A stretch of 60,983 nt of DNA. It comes from Chara braunii (Eukaryota; Streptophyta; Charophyceae; Charales; Characeae). The position numbers and the translations under genes are program-made. Location: positions 479,890 to 540,872 of the forward strand of contig BFEA01000399.1 in assembly GCA_003427395.1 (NCBI GenBank). The letters are read 5' to 3'. Under the pieces are notes generated by a model. That model did no database searches. It was not told the origin of the DNA and worked only from the letters and a program-made list of their open reading frames with translations. Below, piece by piece: positions 46,446 to 57,943 of the stretch (the stretch's first letter is position 1; the number at the start of each line of letters is the position of its first letter).

Positions 46446-46854
46446 CTATACACGAACAACAGATAAAAAAAAAATAAAAAAATCCCTTATGCTTTGATTG
46501 CGGTCCGATACAGGATGCTACAGTACTTGTCTGGAACTCAATGAAGCATGGAATCCGCCCTGCCTGGCTGGCAGGGCGCTATAGGGACCTCACAACAAGA
46601 AACAAAGAAGGAAAACGACATGTTTCATGTTCCTCACTTCCTGGCCAGATACATTCGTCAAAGCACTGGTGACCTGAGGGTCTTCCCGACGTAGGTGGAT
46701 TCGAAGTTCCTCGTTTCTTTACTTTTTTACTTCTTTTTTTTTTTTTTCTTTTTTTGGCCTGCATCCCTGCCCCTAGGCCCCCACTTTTCAGAGTAGGCTA
46801 CTCTTGAGACTTCACGTTTGCCTGTGAAGGGTAGTGTCTGCGAATCTCTGTTGT

Positions 46855-46954
46855 GGCCGAGCCATCTCGGCCCTGGCCAATCTGGGGTGTGGCCGAGACA
46901 TCTCGGCCGTGGCCAGTCTGGGGTGTGGCCGAGACATCTCGGCCGTGGCCTAAC
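46855..46954. repeat. 36-bp tandem repeat, three units, near-palindromic core
   Basis: The unit contains GGCCGAGACATCTCGGCC, an almost perfect palindrome, so each unit can form a hairpin. The three units are followed by a T run. Confidence 0.8.
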
Positions 46955-46998
46955 CATGGTTTTTTTTTTTTTTTTCTAGCCGTAGGCAGGCGACCGGG

Positions 46999-47041
<43 letters not shown>
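46999..47041. repeat. Poly-A tract (about 43 A)
   Basis: A homopolymer of A directly precedes MITE copy 2. Its true length is unreliable in assembly. Confidence 0.9.
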
Positions 47042-47043
<2 letters not shown>

Positions 47044-47044
47044 A

Positions 47045-47206
47045 ACGGCCATGTGCCTGACTGAACTGCTAGAAAAAGCCAGCCCGAGTTTCAAACTGCT
47101 AAAAGCAGTTTCAAATGCAATTGAAACTCGGGCGCTGACTAAACTGCTAAAACGCAGTTTCACATGCAATTACAAACTCTAACCCTGACTGCGCCGTAGT
47201 TTTTTC
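47045..47206 (+). mobile_element. Small palindromic MITE, copy 2
   Basis: About 160 bp run from GGCCATGTGCCTGACTGAAC to CCTGACTGCGCCGTAG. Internal AAACTGCTAAAA and GCAGTTTC elements are arranged as inverted repeats. It is non-coding. Confidence 0.65.
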
Positions 47207-47237
47207 AGAATTAAAACAAAACAAAAAAAGGCCGGAA

Positions 47238-47605
47238 TCATGTGGTTGGAACTACTATTAGTTACGCCCTCGGCAGTGTGGCTAACAAACCAGGGCATGG
47301 ATATCAGTGTGCAGTGTGCCTGGTGTCAGTGGGGCTGGGAAAGTGCGTCACATATCTGGCTTTATTGGCCCTTGTCCCTCCAGGTGTGGGAGTGGTGGAA
47401 GGAAAGGTGGAGGTCGATCGCAGAAACTAGCTTTGCATGGTCTCAGGAATGGTCTCTACATGCTTTGGTAAGTCAGGGGACTGACTTCTCTAAGGGCTGG
47501 ACATATGTAGCTTTGGTCTCACGGGGGGCGGTTATGGAAACTTTGTGGAAAGCCCGAAATAGGGCTACTTTCAAGCAAGAATCCACTCCCTTTCAGACAC
47601 AGATC
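47238..47605 (+). pseudogene. LINE ORF2 C-terminal fragment (RT zinc-binding domain)
   Basis: The frame reads MWLELLLVTPSAVWLTNQG and then VQCAWCQWGWESASHIWLYWPLSLQVWEWW. This is the zf-RVT pattern C-X2-C...E...H...C...W found at the end of plant LINE ORF2, but the final Cys is replaced. It stops at a 16-base N gap (47606-47621). It lies between two direct copies of the small MITE. It does not overlap the LINE at 49960-53530 in sequence and is a separate family or branch. Confidence 0.6.
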
Positions 47606-47621
47606 NNNNNNNNNNNNNNNN

Positions 47622-47772
47622 GCCTGAGTGAACTTCTAGAAAAAACCAGACCGAGTTTCAAACTGTTAAACGCAGTTTCGAATGCAATTGAAACTTGGGC
47701 CCTAACTAAACTGCTAAAACACAGTTTCAAATGCAATTACAAACTGTAACCCTGACTACGCCGTAGTTTTCT
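47622..47772 (+). mobile_element. Small palindromic MITE, copy 3
   Basis: Same family and orientation as 47045-47206, about 85% similar by eye. It ends in CCCTGACTACGCCGTAG. A short palindromic run (CTCGTACGAG, GTACAAGTAC) follows at 47785-47850. Confidence 0.65.
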
Positions 47773-47850
47773 CTAAAAAAAAAGAAAACTCGTACGAGGC
47801 CCCTAGCGTACAAGTACAAGAGTACGAATCTGTACTCGTACGAGGATGCG

Positions 47851-49300
47851 TGCAAGTGGTAACGCAGCTTACACCTTATCTAATAAATTTGCTAGAATCA
47901 CTTTGAGTCTCAAATTTAATTGTAATTTTCGAGACTGTAATAAAAATATACAAAATTGTTCTAATTTAAAAAGAGCTCTAATAGTTCGCATAGTTATTTC
48001 ATATAGATATCGTTTCTATGAGTTATGATTGAATATTTTAATTGACCATAGTCATCTCATCTACCACGACATCTTCTTTTCTAATGTATATTGTTACAAG
48101 GTCTCAAACTGCCAAAACGATTATCGTATCTAATATTGTCTGACAAGACTTTTATATGAATAAAAAACAGTAAACGTGCTAATGCATAACCTTGTCGTAA
48201 GGATTTTATTAACAAGAACCTCTCGACAACTGCCCATCTACCATTATCGACACTATAGTTGATGTGTATCTTAATGAGACTCTATTACAAAAATTTTGAC
48301 AAAAGTTTTAGATCATGATATTTTAGTGTTATTATTACAAATGTACAACCTCTCTTATTATAAGTTTTTTTTATACCGAGAAGCAAAATCACAACATTTT
48401 TTTTCCTTCAAAAACACCACTTCCAAGGGTCATAGGTGACTGCAATGTTCTTGGTGATGAATCTGTGCGTACCAAAGGTTTCTTTCACTAATTTAGTAAA
48501 AATCTTCCCAATTTGATAGCCGAAATTTTCGCTAGAAGTTCATATGACACATTTAAAACAAAGAATATGATTGGATGCCAGTTGCAAATGTCATATTTAT
48601 CCTCGTTCTTGTATAACAGTGTAATAATACCTTTTGTCATACTCGAAGTTTAACTTTTTTCCATCTATAGTCTTTCTCTTCAAGTAAAACGAGGTAACAA
48701 CCGTGACACAATAATTGTTTTTATGTACGTTTCCATTACGGGAAGCTAGGGAATGACCCCTCTACTTAAATTATTCTATGTGATGTTCAAGAGGGACCTG
48801 GTTCCCAGCACGTGTTGCTATCCACAAATAGATCGAAATAATTAATATCCCATTAAAAAAAAATATATATATATCAAAAATTTATTATAGATATTTATTA
48901 AATATGTATCAATCTAGGCCCATGAGGTCAGATGCAACTCGATAGGAAAACCATCGCAACCTACCCATTTCCTTTTTAACTTTTGTTCTTTTGTTATTTT
49001 ATACCGAGGTAGGGGGGGTCCATTTAACGAGGTGACCAATTCGAGTTGCAAAGAGTTGTTCGAATGAAAAATACTGTGAAAGTTTTGGAATGGATAGAAG
49101 CAAGAGCAAAAATTCCATTCACAGAGAGTTCTCAACATTACTGCTGTTAACTAAAGTTAGGTATTACTGATTTGTGTCGGAAGTTTTTATCCACCTTGCA
49201 ACGAGTGGTTGAGGAGGTTGCATTTTACCTTACTTGACAAAATTGATCCCAAATGATCAACAGTAGGGTGCCTTTGAGAGGAATAACGGGGCCAAAAAAA
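47851..49300. other. AT-rich sequence without recognisable genes
   Basis: Only short frames are present. I find no motif, tRNA or repeat border that I can support here. Confidence 0.5.
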
Positions 49301-49507
49301 CTTGCATTGTTGCCTCCTACCATTCTTTATGTTGGTTGTAGCCTCTTCAATAGCTCCGCTATCTCGCTACTGGCTGCACAAAACAAGCCCATAGTTCCCA
49401 TGGTAACTTTGTTGCCTACTACCATTCATTATGTTGATTGTAGCCTCTTCTATAACTTTGCTACCGGCTGGCAGTGCACAAAACAAGTCCATAACTCCCA
49501 TGGTAAC
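49301..49507. repeat. About 103-bp tandem duplication
   Basis: Two units each contain TTGTAGCCTCTTC, a GCACAAAACAAG segment and CTCCCATGGTAACT or TTCCCATGGTAACT. They are diverged copies. Confidence 0.8.
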
Positions 49508-49959
49508 TTGGTTAGTGAGGCTTAACATCTCCCTCCCTCCGACACCATTGTAGTTTTACTAGCCATCGTTCGTGAAGGGGGAAAAGGTAGGGAGAGTCCA
49601 TATGTGGGCTCAGCAGAAAGGAAGCGTCAATCTTCATTCAATCCTTAGAGCGGAATGCGGATTCAAAGCTTACAAGAGTTCGGATCTTGCTGGTTCAATC
49701 CGAATAAACGTAATACTTATCTCCGAAGAATTAAAATGGGGCTTTCAATAGCATAGATATTCCCCTGCTGTCCCAACTTGGGTCTGGACCACTCAATGTG
49801 CCTTGCGATCTTCTCTTTCAGGAAAAAAACAGGTAAAGGTAGGAAATTTTACAAGCTAAACACATCCCTCCTAGTCATCGATCACTTTAAAACCTATCTA
49901 ATAAAAGTGTGGTTCCTCTGGCAAAAACAAAGGACCAAATCTAAGATAAAATAGTGTGG

Positions 49960-52900
49960 TTCAACAACGACCTTGTTTTTTTAGGTCGCAAGTGCAATGA
50001 ATATTCAAAACTGCTCGCGGCGCGACGCCACGTCGAAGAGACAAACTTATAACACCTGCAGCAACGGGAAGATGAAACAGATGATCATCAAGACGAGTTA
50101 GCTAAAACCATTCAGACCATGAAACCCCTCTCATAAGTTACATAAAACATAGATGGTAGGGCGTAAGGATCCGGGGCAAACTCTCAAAGCATAACATAGA
50201 ATGAGCAATGGATGAAAGGTTCTTTGCTATGGCCGAGGCCAAGTCAAGGAGGTCTATAATTGAAGTCTTAGAGGTTCCCAAGTGTAACCAAGGACCTCTG
50301 CTCACATCCAGAGTTGCCGTCACAAACATAGCAAGGGACTTTTACCAGACTTTCTTTACATGAGAATGCGAGAATCAACCTAGGTCGCAGCGAATGGAAG
50401 AAATCGTCAACTTATTGTGTTTGCTTAATAAAACCCTCACAGAACAGCAAAGAAACAACTTAGATAGAACCCTATCGACAAAGGGGATATGAACGACGCT
50501 CATGCAAATGGAAAAAGAGAAAACTCCGGGTATAGATGGGGTGGGCGAGTATCTCGCAAAACCTCATGGAATATTACCATGAGGTTTGGGCCACAAGACA
50601 AACAAGGGGAATTGGTGGGGCAAGGAGTGTTGACGCTCCTTGATAAGAAAGGAAAATTCAAAGCACTAATATAAAAAATTACATATCTATCACCCTGCTC
50701 ACGCTGATCTACAAGATAATGGCTAAAGCACATGCCAACCGCATGACACCCGTAATCATTGTGAATATAATACACCTGACCAAATTGGATTAATCCAAGG
50801 CAGGAATATCCAGGATAACGTCCTCCTGGTTAATGAGATGATTAAGCTGACCAGGCAGTCAAAAAATAATGCAGCAATCATCTTTATTGATTTCAAAAAA
50901 ACATATGACCACGTAGATTGGTCCTTCCTTGATAAGTGTCTGGAAAAACTCAATTTTGGACTAGACTTTAGACGATGGATGAAGATCCTCCACTCAAATG
51001 CAACGACAAGGGTCATGGTGAACGACAACTTGATCCCTCTCATCAATCTCCATAGATCAGTCAGACAGAGGGACCCCATAGTAGCCCAATATCTCTTTGT
51101 AATGGTTATGGAGGCATTGGCGACCAACCTGAGAACCCATAAGGATATCAAAAGAATCCAAGTGTCCGCAATACCTAAGGAGACAATCCCAGTCTGCTCA
51201 TTGTTTGCAGATGACCTGACCCTGATGGTGGATGCATCTAGAAAATTAATGGAGGAAGTACAACACATGATGGATCGATTATGCAAACTGTCAGATATGA
51301 AAGTTAACTGGGGAAACAAAACCCAAGGATGGTGAATTCACCACCAAAGGGTGAGACCCCCATAACAACCCAGACTCAAATGACTCCCCAAGGAAGCCCT
51401 CGTTAGAGTGTTGGGTATATCGATGACGGTAGAAGGCAGACCATCCACCAACAACGAATGAATTTCTAACCCACCTCTAACAAAAATGGCGTTATGGAAA
51501 AACAAACACACCTCGTTGTTTAGACGCTCCCCGATAATCAACAACGTTGTGTTGACCTTGCTGTGGTACAAGTCCGCAATCTGGGCCTTAGATAAGAATG
51601 TCTTACACCCACCGAAACATCTGATAACCGCCTTTCTGTGGAGGAGCGACCACGAGAAACTAAACGTGATCAATTGAGTAACATGATATTTTATAATCCG
51701 ACCCAGAAGAAAAGGAGGCTTAGGTATTATTGACCCCTTAACGCAGACTAAAGCGCAGGCGGTACAGTGGATCAAACGCCTGCTATTTGGTCTCGAGTCT
51801 CCCTGGAGAGGGTTAGCCATAAAACAAATATCCTGACTAACACCTCAAATACTGGAAGAGAGTGATCCGCGGATGTGGTTGGACAACAGGGAATGACCCA
51901 TCCCAACAACAAGACCGATACAACGGGACCCCAACCTCGACACCCCAGACAACCAGCAAAAAAAAGGGCTGACTTACGAAAGGATCCCTTCTGACCTTCC
52001 CTCCTCAAAATATGAAAAAGCCTCCCCGTACCGGACAAAATCCTGCCGGATAGATGAGAGGAGGTAGAACGACAACCCCTCTTTGGCAACATATGGGTGG
52101 TGCACTCAAGAGGAAAGACTCTCCATTGCATGGACTCCCCCTGGCAGGGCTGGACTAAACGAGGGATAACAAGGGTAATAGATATGAGACACAGAGAGAA
52201 AAAACTGGATAGGTCCTAACCAGCTACGGGAGAGACTGAGGTACTGCCACCGGCCACATGAAGCTTTGGAGGCAATAGTGGAAAAGATGCCCCTAGCTTG
52301 GTGGGGAACCTTTCACAAATACCCCACCCTACAAGAGTCAAACTGGGTGGCATTTCGGGACCGACAAAGAGAAGTGGGCAGTGTAGTCTGCTGCATCCCT
52401 GAAGGAACAATAGCAGTGAGCCTCTTCCAAGTAGGACGGGACAACATAATCCAAAAGAGTACCCTAGAAGAAACGATCGTATGCCGAAAAGAGGAACTAT
52501 TCAGAATCAGAGTACTTAAGGAAAAAGAGCAATCGATAGCCTACGTTCCAGCTCCCCGATCCATCACCTAGCCCTGAACCCGTCGGAATGGACATGGACA
52601 ACCCAAATGGGCAGGGGCAGGAAATGAACTAAATCATTATATGACCTAACAATCAACTCAACTTTCAGGCTGTTAAGACCAACAACAAACCTTCGAGACC
52701 AGGTGGAGGAACCACCTGAATGTCAGTAAAAAGGATCTAAGACCTATAAGGTGGTTTAGGATGGCCAAGGCAAAAACAGCCAAAATCGCCTCATTCCAAT
52801 AACATCTTGAACACCACTGTCTACCAACCAATAACTGGGTGATAGACAGAACATCCTTGGAGCAGAGAGGGTGTGCTCTCCCCTGGTGCAAGTTGTGCAT

Positions 52901-53530
52901 TAACGCGTTCCCGTCTAGGAAACGATCGGAAACTATTGAGCACACATTCCTTCAGTGCCCATGTGCACTCTGGCTGTGGAGATGATGGGACAAAGTTTGG
53001 GAGCAACTAGTAACAAAGGCCTTGTGGCCCTGGGACTGGAAGGCGTTATTGTGTGAAGCCTGGCCTAAGGGCTAGACAGACCAACTCGACGAATTTACTG
53101 ATAACATGTTCAAAGTGGGACAAAGGGCAGTGCTCTGGACACTCTAGAGACCACGTTGTACATTTGAGATGGAGGGAGCCAAACTAGAAGGGCGTGAATT
53201 CACAGAACAACAAATCCAAATAGAAATAACCTCAAAATGGGACGGGGTCAAAATACAGATAAGAAAGACCCTTTGCTATGCAAAACGACATCAAACAAAA
53301 AATTCAGGAATTCAGCCCAAGCTGGCTTGGGGGACCCAATGGAGGGTGGATAGGGATGGTAGAATGGAAAGGGGAACAATAGGAATCGGGGGAGGACCAA
53401 GGAAGATTGGAGATAGTAAGAGATTACCGACTGATATTTCATGAATGGACCAAAATTGATACGGCTATCCCTCTGAAACCCCTTGGACAATTCCCTGACT
53501 TCTTCCCCCCCCCTTCAAACTGTCTTGTAG
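49960..53530 (+). pseudogene. Decayed LINE ORF2 (reverse transcriptase plus zinc-binding C-terminus)
   Basis: Fragments in changing frames follow the order of a non-LTR retrotransposon ORF2. TPGIDGV near 50520 and GVLTLLDKKGKF near 50625 come first. QIGLIQGRNIQDNVLLVNEM follows near 50780. FIDFKKTYDHVDW holds the first catalytic Asp, SVRQRDPIVAQYLF is altered motif B, and FADDLTLM (about 51205-51230) is the catalytic FADD box. Then come the thumb region (WALDKNVLHPPKHLITAFLWR), a connector, and CKLCINAFPSRKRSETIEHTFLQCP, the zf-RVT domain near 52890-52960. The end reads DYRLIFHEWTKID near 53420. Many stops and frameshifts make it inactive. No endonuclease domain can be recognised upstream. 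Confidence 0.85.
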
Positions 53531-53710
53531 AAATGTAGTGGTACGGGAATGATGGATGAACTCAAGGAGAGACAAAGAAAGGTTTAGGAAGAGGCCTAGG
53601 GCCTAGGGCTTATCCCCAGGCTAGTGGAGTTTATCCCTTTCCCACCCACCCAACCACTTTTATGAAACAAGAACCTCTTTTTTTTTTTTTTTTTTTCCTT
53701 TTTTTAAACC

Positions 53711-53809
53711 CCCGCCAATGTTAGTGGTGTTGATAAGAGCAGACACCACAAGCACCTGGGGAGGGGCTCCATCTATTGGTGGGGAGCATCACCTGCTGGA
53801 AAGTGGGTC
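53711..53809 (+). repeat. Inverted-pair repeat, plus copy
   Basis: About 100 bp containing GTTGATAAGAGCAGAC and GGCTCCATCTATTGGTGGGG. It is matched in reverse at 55389-55492. A shorter related piece (GCTGGAAACTGGGTCCAGCG) is at about 54018. The pair could be long terminal inverted repeats of one 1.78-kb element or two solo insertions. Confidence 0.65.
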
Positions 53810-54147
53810 CAGCGTCCCTTATACAGACAAAACTTGGAGTACAAGAGAACACACTTGTGGGATGTTCCTGCCAGTATTGATTACCCTGGGATGCAGGGGA
53901 TTGACTGAGCAGGATTATTAGGAGGAAGGGGGAACCTCTTCACCCTAATCTGGTGCCAGATACATTACTACACACTAGTTCCTCCCTTCTCTTGAGCCAT
54001 ATTGAGTCGTACTGCTAGCTGGAAACTGGGTCCAGCGTCCCATTGTCTGCGTGGGTGCCAGGCGGAGGGAATGGGAGGAGCCACTGGGGGGCACAAGTGG
54101 AACCTCCTTTCATCCCCTTGCCTGTCCGAAGGCATATAGATTCTGTG

Positions 54148-54701
54148 TACGGGTCTCGTTAGACACTCCTAAAAGAATCCTAAAATTTTAAGGACGAGTC
54201 TAAATGATTTTTAGGATTTCGTGCGGCGCCGTTACACGCAATCCTAAAAATCATCTTTTAGGATTCGTCCTAAAAGGTCTCTCGCGGCCCGTTTTCATAT
54301 GCGTATATGCAGCCGCGTCGCCAATGTCCGTCCATTCCTGCCAATGTCCGTCCAATCCTCGCCAATGGCTACAGTTCGTGGCCGTTGCCCGCGTCGACCC
54401 GCAGAAAACCTTCGATGTCCGACCACTGACCCGACAGACTGCTTCTGCACCAGCAACTCCGTGTCGACGGTGCCATGCGCGCGACGCAACAAGTCCGTGA
54501 AACGCGGGAATCCTAAATTTTTCAGTAGGTCGGGGGCTACTGGAAAATTTAGGACGATTTTGCCTGGGGAATCCTAAATCCTTTAGGACTCGTCCTAACA
54601 CCGTTTTCACATTTTCAATCTCAAAATTGGATTTAGGATTGCGTGCAACCAAGACGCAATCCTAAAAACAGGCACTTTTAGGAGTGTCTAACGAGGCCCT
54701 A
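54148..54701. mobile_element. hAT-like MITE
   Basis: The ends TACGGGTCTCGTTAGACACT and its inverted partner (reverse complement TAGGGCCTCGTTAGACACTC) form terminal inverted repeats of the TAGGG hAT type. They continue into CCTAAAAG. Subterminal AATCCTAAA motifs recur many times on both sides. The flanks ATTCTGTG (54140-54147) and TGTCTGTG (54702-54709) match at 6 of 8 bases, as expected for an aged 8-bp hAT target duplication. No transposase is encoded. Confidence 0.75.
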
Positions 54702-54867
54702 TGTCTGTGTATTCAGATGTGTTTTCAGATGCCTGCGAGTGTATGAGAGACTGGGCTAAGAATTTTATCACTCAGGACAGAATCTCAGCCAGGGAAAGGG
54801 CATGAGGTGGGAATGGGTCTAGTAAATCTGAGGGAGGGCGCAGTGGGAACGAGGATTCTTTTTTTTT

Positions 54868-54952
54868 ATATTAATATCATAGTGGCCCGATGGACCACGG
54901 ATCAGATATTAAACTACTGATCAGCACAGATACTACACTTGATCTTAGCCAA
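54868..54952 (-). pseudogene. 5'-truncated U2 snRNA with A-run, fused to LINE
   Basis: On the minus strand GGCTAAGATCAAGTGTAGTA continues through the U2 5' region. It keeps the GUAGUA branch-point recognition sequence and the GTGGTCC/GGGCCAC stem seen in the other U2 copy. A 3-base TAG insertion interrupts CTGATCAG/TTTAATATC. It ends in GATATTAATATA (Sm-site region) followed by nine A, so loops III and IV are absent. The first 17 or so bases of U2 are missing and are replaced by the LINE ORF2 end. The A-run indicates reverse transcription of a 3'-shortened, A-tailed U2 RNA. Confidence 0.8.
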
Positions 54953-55193
54953 TGTTTGTCCAGTCTTTGAAAATTAGACGGTAGTCTGTCATATCTTCCA
55001 AATCTCGCTGTCCCTCTCCCCTGTCTCCACTCCATTCCACTTTTGCAATGCATCCTTCTCTCACTCCTCCTACCCAATCTGTGAAGAATGTTGTAATCCG
55101 TCTCCTAACATCTCCACTTTGCCTAAAGAGGTCTAACTGCGCTTTTGTATCTAACCATCTTCGTGTGAGTTCAGGCAAGATCTGGCACCACAA
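54953..55193 (-). pseudogene. LINE ORF2 C-terminal fragment joined to U2
   Basis: The frame ends LEDMTDYRLIFKDWTNI. This matches the end of the LINE at 49960-53530 (DYRLIFHEWTKID) and then passes into U2 within a TTGG overlap. It also shares an ELTRRW/EITSKW motif. The roughly 25 further codons and the 3' UTR of the other LINE copy are missing. Confidence 0.6.
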
Positions 55194-55388
55194 GGAAAGG
55201 TGAAGAGGTGCTAGAGCAGTTGACGTTGGGAAGGGGTGGCCACTGACCAGAGGAAAGGAGGTCCCAGAATCACCATCAACACCATCTCAGCTGCCCCAGA
55301 CAGTAGATACAAGTGCAGAAAAGGGCTGACAGCAGTCAGCACAGTGTTTCAGGCTCATTAATAAACAAGTTCACTGTAATGGGATGGT

Positions 55389-55492
55389 GGACCCGTTCTC
55401 CAGCAGGTGAAGCTCCCCACCAATAGATGGAGCCTCCCAGGGAATACTAGAGGGGTCTGCTCTTATCAGCACCCCTAGCATCAACCCGGGTG
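55389..55492 (-). repeat. Inverted-pair repeat, minus copy
   Basis: This is the reverse-complement partner of 53711-53809, sharing GATAAGAGCAGAC and GGCTCCATCTATTGGTGGGG. The pair encloses the hAT MITE and the LINE-U2 chimera. Confidence 0.65.
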
Positions 55493-55508
55493 TTTTCTTT
55501 TTAAATAA

Positions 55509-56881
55509 TGTTACGATCCAGGCCAATATCGAAGTATACATTCATCTGAAAGTACAATGCCATCCAATTGCAAAAAGAAATGAATGAACTTGAGAGGAAA
55601 GAGAGGGAAAGAAGAAGAAGAAGAAGTGAGAAAGAAGATGATGATGATGTACTCCAGCATAGACCAATGTCAAGGCTCTTCTTCTTCGCCAACCTATCCC
55701 TTCCTCCTTATCTCCTCCCTTCTTATTCAAACAAGAAATAACAATAATAATGTTGAATGACTGCACCAGAATCAATGTCCGAATCCCACTTCTACTGCAG
55801 GCACAACATGAGGTCCGCCATAGCCATGGTCACCCTTCTTCTTCCTCTACATACAGGCCGAGGCTATGGCGGACTACTGAGGCTTCAGCCTCCCGTCCAA
55901 AGGACAACCCAAAGCAGCTATGCCGCTGCCTCACTTCAAGGTCATCACCAGGCAGCTATGCCGCTGCCCACTCANCCACCATGCCTGACTCTGTCCCGAG
56001 TTTCCTTGATGCGGCACTAACCCCAACGGGGGCCTTCCTGATGCAGCGCCTAGCAAGGAGATGAAGATGGTGTCTACCATAGCCAGGTAAGTGCCTCCCA
56101 CTCTCCTCCTTGGTTCCCTTCTCCCTCCTCCTCCTACCGGTACAGCTCCACCATAGCCAAGGTGGAAGCTCCCGGCCTCTTCCTCCCAGCAGCGCTGTAG
56201 TACCCAGCGCCACTCCAGCCAGCGCTCCAGCAGCGTGTCGCCAAACTTGCACACTGAAGAATGAGGCTGGGCTCTCCGCCCGGCCTTTTGATATAGCGGC
56301 CTCCTTGCCTCCTGTGCGGTGACTTCCAGGCCGCTCGGCCTCTCCAAGCAACCGGTACTTCCTCCGTTTCGGACGGAAACATCATTGCAGACCCTGATAT
56401 TACCCGTACAGGCTCTAGACTCAGACTGGTTGGACTGGTACCGGCCTAGACCTACCCTACCGCTACTGGACTCTAAAAATGCCAACTCTGTCTTTTTCTG
56501 CTCGGCCTCCAGTACCCCCTCACGCCAACTGCAGTGGGGTGAAGTATCGGCCTACCGGCCTTGAGTGTTTTTCCGCTACCCCAAGGGCCGCGGGGCCGCT
56601 AGCTTCGCCACTTGAGTGTTTTTCCCTGCTACAACCCTCAATGCCACGGCCACAGGTAAGTACCGGCCCTACGGGCCTGCCAAACAAGCCAGTACCCTTG
56701 CGGGTCACACACACACTTATACCGACAAGCACTCAGACAGGCACGCAGGTTACAAGCACACACACACAGACAGACTTAGAAAACACAGCAGAATGCGGGA
56801 ATCTCAGCAAGGCATCCATTCCATCAGCAGAACTTCAGAAATCAGCAGTGTTCTCAGTCTGTGTTATGACGGGTCATTACA
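55509..56881 (-). repeat. Solo LTR of the second retrotransposon family (minus strand)
   Basis: The minus strand starts TGTAATGACC and ends GATCGTAACA. It is homologous along much of its length to 30778-31903. No primer-binding site follows its 3' end: the next bases are TTATT, not TTGGTATC. ATAA is found directly outside both ends (55505-55508 and 56882-56885), supporting a solo LTR with a short target duplication. At 1373 bp it is longer than the other copy and has an extra middle part. One N lies at 55975. Confidence 0.75.
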
Positions 56882-57317
56882 ATAAGAAAAAAAAAAAAAA
56901 AAAGGCCTGCTAGTCGTCCCAGTCAACTGCTGCTATCCAACCCCCTCGTTTGCGTCCAAGCCAGTTTGTAGAGAAACTTTTGATATCATTAAGAAGGTCA
57001 GTTCTTTATAGTGAGAAATCTCAGCTTCTGTTTCACGTTTATCCATCTAGCTATTAGTTCTACTTCAATCTACCTTTGCATTGCTCTTTGAAAGGTCCCC
57101 TCGTTCCAGTCTTGCCCCCTTCACTACATGGATATATCTTTTCCACTAGAGGGGGCAACTTGCGCTGACCGATGTCACGGTGATGTCTGTAGAGGATTGC
57201 TTGCCAATCCCTCAGTCTTCATTCCCCATTGTCATCTTATCCCAGGTCCAATGGCCTTCTGAGTCTGCGCATGAATCTAGAATTTCTACATCTAAGTGTC
57301 TTTTTTGGGGAACTACG

Positions 57318-57437
57318 CAGGAGTCACAAAAACAGTTTGAAAATACACTTCGGGCAAAAGACAGTTTCACATTGCACCAGGAGTCACAAAAACAGTTTGA
57401 AAATACACTTCGGGCAAAAAACAGTTTCACATTGCAC
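57318..57437. repeat. 60-bp perfect tandem duplication
   Basis: Units 57318-57377 and 57378-57437 differ by one base by eye. The unit begins CAGGAGTCACAAAAACAGTT. Such similarity means a recent event or an assembly effect. Confidence 0.9.
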
Positions 57438-57943
57438 TTTGAGCCATGTATACAAGCTAGCTTGCCGGTCAGGTAGGGTTGCATGGGGGGGTGTTACGGG
57501 GGAATGACCGAATTGTACTTTCAAACTGTTTTTCTGACTGTACTGAAGTTACCCCCCCCCGCGCAAAGAAAAGGACTTCACTAGCGAACAGACCGTTGGG
57601 GCACTCATCAGGACGTCACTAGCAAGCTCTACTCTGTGCGGGGAGCAGTACCCAGGCCAGGGTTCTGACTCCAGCTGCTAACAGGAGTCCACCTGCGAGA
57701 GCTTTCACTCGTTTCCCCTCACTCTCAGGCCTGCCTTTGTTGCACTCTTTTCCTCGATCACGGTCTGCCTTGTCTTTCGTACCCTTTTGCCCTGCCATGC
57801 AGGCCTTACCACACAGCAAGAGCTGCCTTCGCAGCTCTCCCTACAACACTCTTCTATCGAAGCTTCAAGTTGAAGTGGAGGCTGACTGTCAGACCTCACA
57901 ACTCCATTTGGTTGTCTCAAACTTTTCCAAGAATTTATCCCTT

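Noticed and set aside
49660-49715. B-box-like GGTTCAATCC
   Set aside because: No A box, no anticodon arm and no T-stem pairing around it.
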